Assembly: GCF_003002025.1 (NCBI RefSeq)
Contig: NZ_PVZB01000012.1
Span: 62,001-126,000, forward strand
DNA length: 64,000 bases
DNA from: Paraburkholderia sp. BL25I1N1
GTDB lineage: Bacteria > Pseudomonadota > Gammaproteobacteria > Burkholderiales > Burkholderiaceae
Reading direction: 5' to 3'
A model generated the notes under the pieces. That model made no database searches. It worked only from the letters and a program-made list of their open reading frames with translations, and was not told the DNA's origin. Positions 62,711 to 64,000 of this stretch are shown here, piece by piece. Numbering within the stretch: position 1 is the stretch's first letter; the number at the start of each line of letters is the position of its first letter. The translations under genes and the position numbers were made by a program.

Positions 62711-63403
62711 TCAGGCTGCTTTCGATGCCTTCTTGACCGAAGTCACTTTTTTTCTCGCTGGCGTCTTGGCGGCGGTTGCGTCAGCTTCTTTGGCTGCTGG
62801 CTTGGCGAGCTTAAGACGTGGCGTACCAGACGTGTCGGTTTTCCTTTTCGGCGCAGGTTTTGCTGCCACTCTCGATTTTCGTGCTGGCGTGTCCGCGCTC
62901 TTCAATCGGCTGGCCTTGAACGCCGCAGCCCTTGCTTCCCGTTCCTTTGCAAAGCCATCGCTGATCGTGCTGACTGTGTCGGAGAATGAAAATGGCTTTT
63001 TGCTTCGGGGAACCTGCCACAGCGCATCGATCGTCTCGCCCGTTTTTCTGTAAACGAGCCCGACTGCTGGCTCCGCGCCCGGCGGGAACCCGCCCCAACG
63101 CAAAGCCCACGCGCGAATGGCGAGCAGCACACCGTCCAACTCTTTGCCCTTCGGGGTTGCGTAGTACTCGAACCGGTTTGAATGCGTACTGTACTGTCGA
63201 CGCTCGATGATTTCGTCTTCCTCGAGGCGTTTCAGGCGCATGGCCAGCAGGTTCGAAGACATACCCGTCTGAGCCTGGATGTCCTCGAAGCGCCGCACGC
63301 CCATGCTGATTTCTCTCATGATCAGGAGCGTCCAACGATCCCCGAACACCGACAGCCCACGCGCGATTTGGCATAGGCTCTCCGACGTTTCATCCCAACT
63401 CAT
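62711..63403 (-). CDS. HxlR-family regulator with Lys/Ala/Pro-rich C-terminal tail
   Basis: The protein has 230 residues. Residues 1-110 are an HxlR winged helix (LCQIARGLSVFGDRWTLLIM, RFEDIQAQTGMSSNLLAMRL, RFEYYATPKGKELDGVLLAI), similar to the regulator at 40395. From about residue 165 a basic tail follows, with RKSRVAAKPAPKRKTDTSG, LKLAKPAAKEADATAAKTPA and KKVTSVKKASKAA. It resembles the histone-H1-like tails of bacterial nucleoid proteins and should add non-specific DNA binding. It faces the efflux operon and is a likely regulator of it. Confidence 0.87.
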   Translation of the reverse strand: MSWDETSESLCQIARGLSVFGDRWTLLIMREISMGVRRFEDIQAQTGMSSNLLAMRLKRLEEDEIIERRQYSTHSNRFEYYATPKGKELDGVLLAIRAWALRWGGFPPGAEPAVGLVYRKTGETIDALWQVPRSKKPFSFSDTVSTISDGFAKEREARAAAFKASRLKSADTPARKSRVAAKPAPKRKTDTSGTPRLKLAKPAAKEADATAAKTPARKKVTSVKKASKAA

Positions 63404-63866
63404 GATATTTCCCTTCCCGATGAATCTCGCTGCTCACTTTGCATCTTCGCAAGCTCACCCTGGAGCTGCAAAATCCAGCAATTCTGCACTGTGACGGTGC
63501 GTGGCTGCCTAATTTGAAGGCATCGCGAAAATAGCTACTATCCATGCATATTATAGCTTTTCGCCGAGGCGTGCCGCGCCGCGCCGACTCTGTGTACGCG
63601 AGCCTTCGGCATAAGGGCTATGAAAGACCTTGACGGCGTGATAGAGAACGGGTCGCCGCGGAGCAGGCACGACAGGATCTGGGAGATCGGGGCTCCCGGA
63701 TGCGTCTTGTCACGTCGTTCTGTTTTTTTCGGGAAATCGGTGGGCGGGCGCGAAGCGAGGGGCACTGGATGGTACAGCCAGCAAGGCGCCGGCCTTTGCT
63801 TTTTGAATCAGATGGGGAAGCAGCGCGATCTTCGCTGACTCGGCCAGACTGCTGGGCGGAGATGCT
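63404..63866. other. Upstream region of the HxlR gene
   Basis: About 460 bp with no recognised gene. It should hold the promoter of the leftward HxlR gene. Confidence 0.4.
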
Positions 63867-64000
63867 TCAGGCAGCCATCAGCCTGTCAGATGCCATCGGA
63901 CGGCCTGCACGTGTCGTGTGAATCGCAAGCGATTCTTGAGTGGGGTAGTCACTCGCCGGGTCATAAGCGAACTCGTCGGTGAGGTAGTCGATAAGTTTTC
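63867..64000 (-). CDS. C-terminal end of a gene running in from the right (unknown)
   Basis: A minus-strand frame enters from the window edge and ends with TGA at 63867-63869. The visible part includes LIDYLTDEFAYDPASDYPTQ and ends RPMASDRLMAA. It is open for the whole 130 bp and has protein-like composition, but no family was recognised. The inverted repeat gaatcgc-aa-gcgattc at 63920-63935 lies inside it. Confidence 0.4.
   Translation of the reverse strand, partial: KLIDYLTDEFAYDPASDYPTQESLAIHTTRAGRPMASDRLMAA

Noticed and set aside
1..64000. CRISPR arrays, tRNA and rRNA genes
   Set aside because: No regularly spaced repeat-spacer pattern, tRNA cloverleaf with TTCGA-type arm and acceptor stem, or rRNA-like stretch was found by eye.

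Overview
The window looks like accessory DNA from a Burkholderiales genome, most likely Paraburkholderia, Caballeronia or Burkholderia. The reasons are a GC-rich coding style, a DUF3331 protein (a family I associate with Burkholderia), many LysR, HxlR, IclR and Lrp regulators, and catabolic and stress genes typical of a secondary replicon. No core ribosomal, replication or tRNA genes were seen. The genus is inferred from protein character only.

Layout. (1) 1-2.1 kb: a degenerate HD-GYP/LuxR regulator cut by the window edge, then an IS6-family element with 17-bp ends and a frameshifted transposase. (2) 3.5-7.6 kb: a four-gene anti-phage (CBASS-type) operon with a cGAS-like nucleotidyltransferase, a stand-alone E2-like protein, an S-4TM membrane effector and a second nucleotidyltransferase carrying an AGS-C sensor domain. 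(3) 8-18 kb: a decayed accessory zone. It holds IS21 and integrase remnants, a 903-residue helical-repeat protein of unknown role, an XRE regulator with strong inverted repeats, a broken and an intact AbiEi-like antitoxin in tandem, an Xre/MbcA/ParS-like antitoxin, and DUF29 and DUF932 fragments. (4) 18.1-23.1 kb: a probable second defence cassette, an NPPY-type DNA adenine methyltransferase facing a three-gene operon of PRTase-like protein, ORC/CDC6-like ATPase and an unknown protein. (5) 23.4-31 kb: lactonase, aconitase, a broken GntR regulator, a periplasmic-type binding protein without a leader, a monooxygenase, and a formamidase-like hydrolase divergent from a broken Lrp regulator. (6) 31.5-39.6 kb: a FlgO/TPR-type protein, an MFS/DapA-like/IclR catabolic unit and a lone flgE. 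(7) 40.4-63.4 kb: redox and detoxification genes (HxlR regulators, alpha/beta hydrolases, isochorismatase-type hydrolase, Old Yellow Enzyme, two OsmC and two crotonase paralogues, quinone reductase, two proteins with cyclic-nucleotide-binding domains), then a LysR regulator and a tripartite efflux unit (MFS, HlyD, NodT).

Two themes stand out. The left third is a defence island built from at least two multi-gene modules plus orphan antitoxins. Many genes throughout carry a single inactivating change (single-base shifts, in-frame TGA or TAA, truncation), so the region is either decaying or contains assembly errors.
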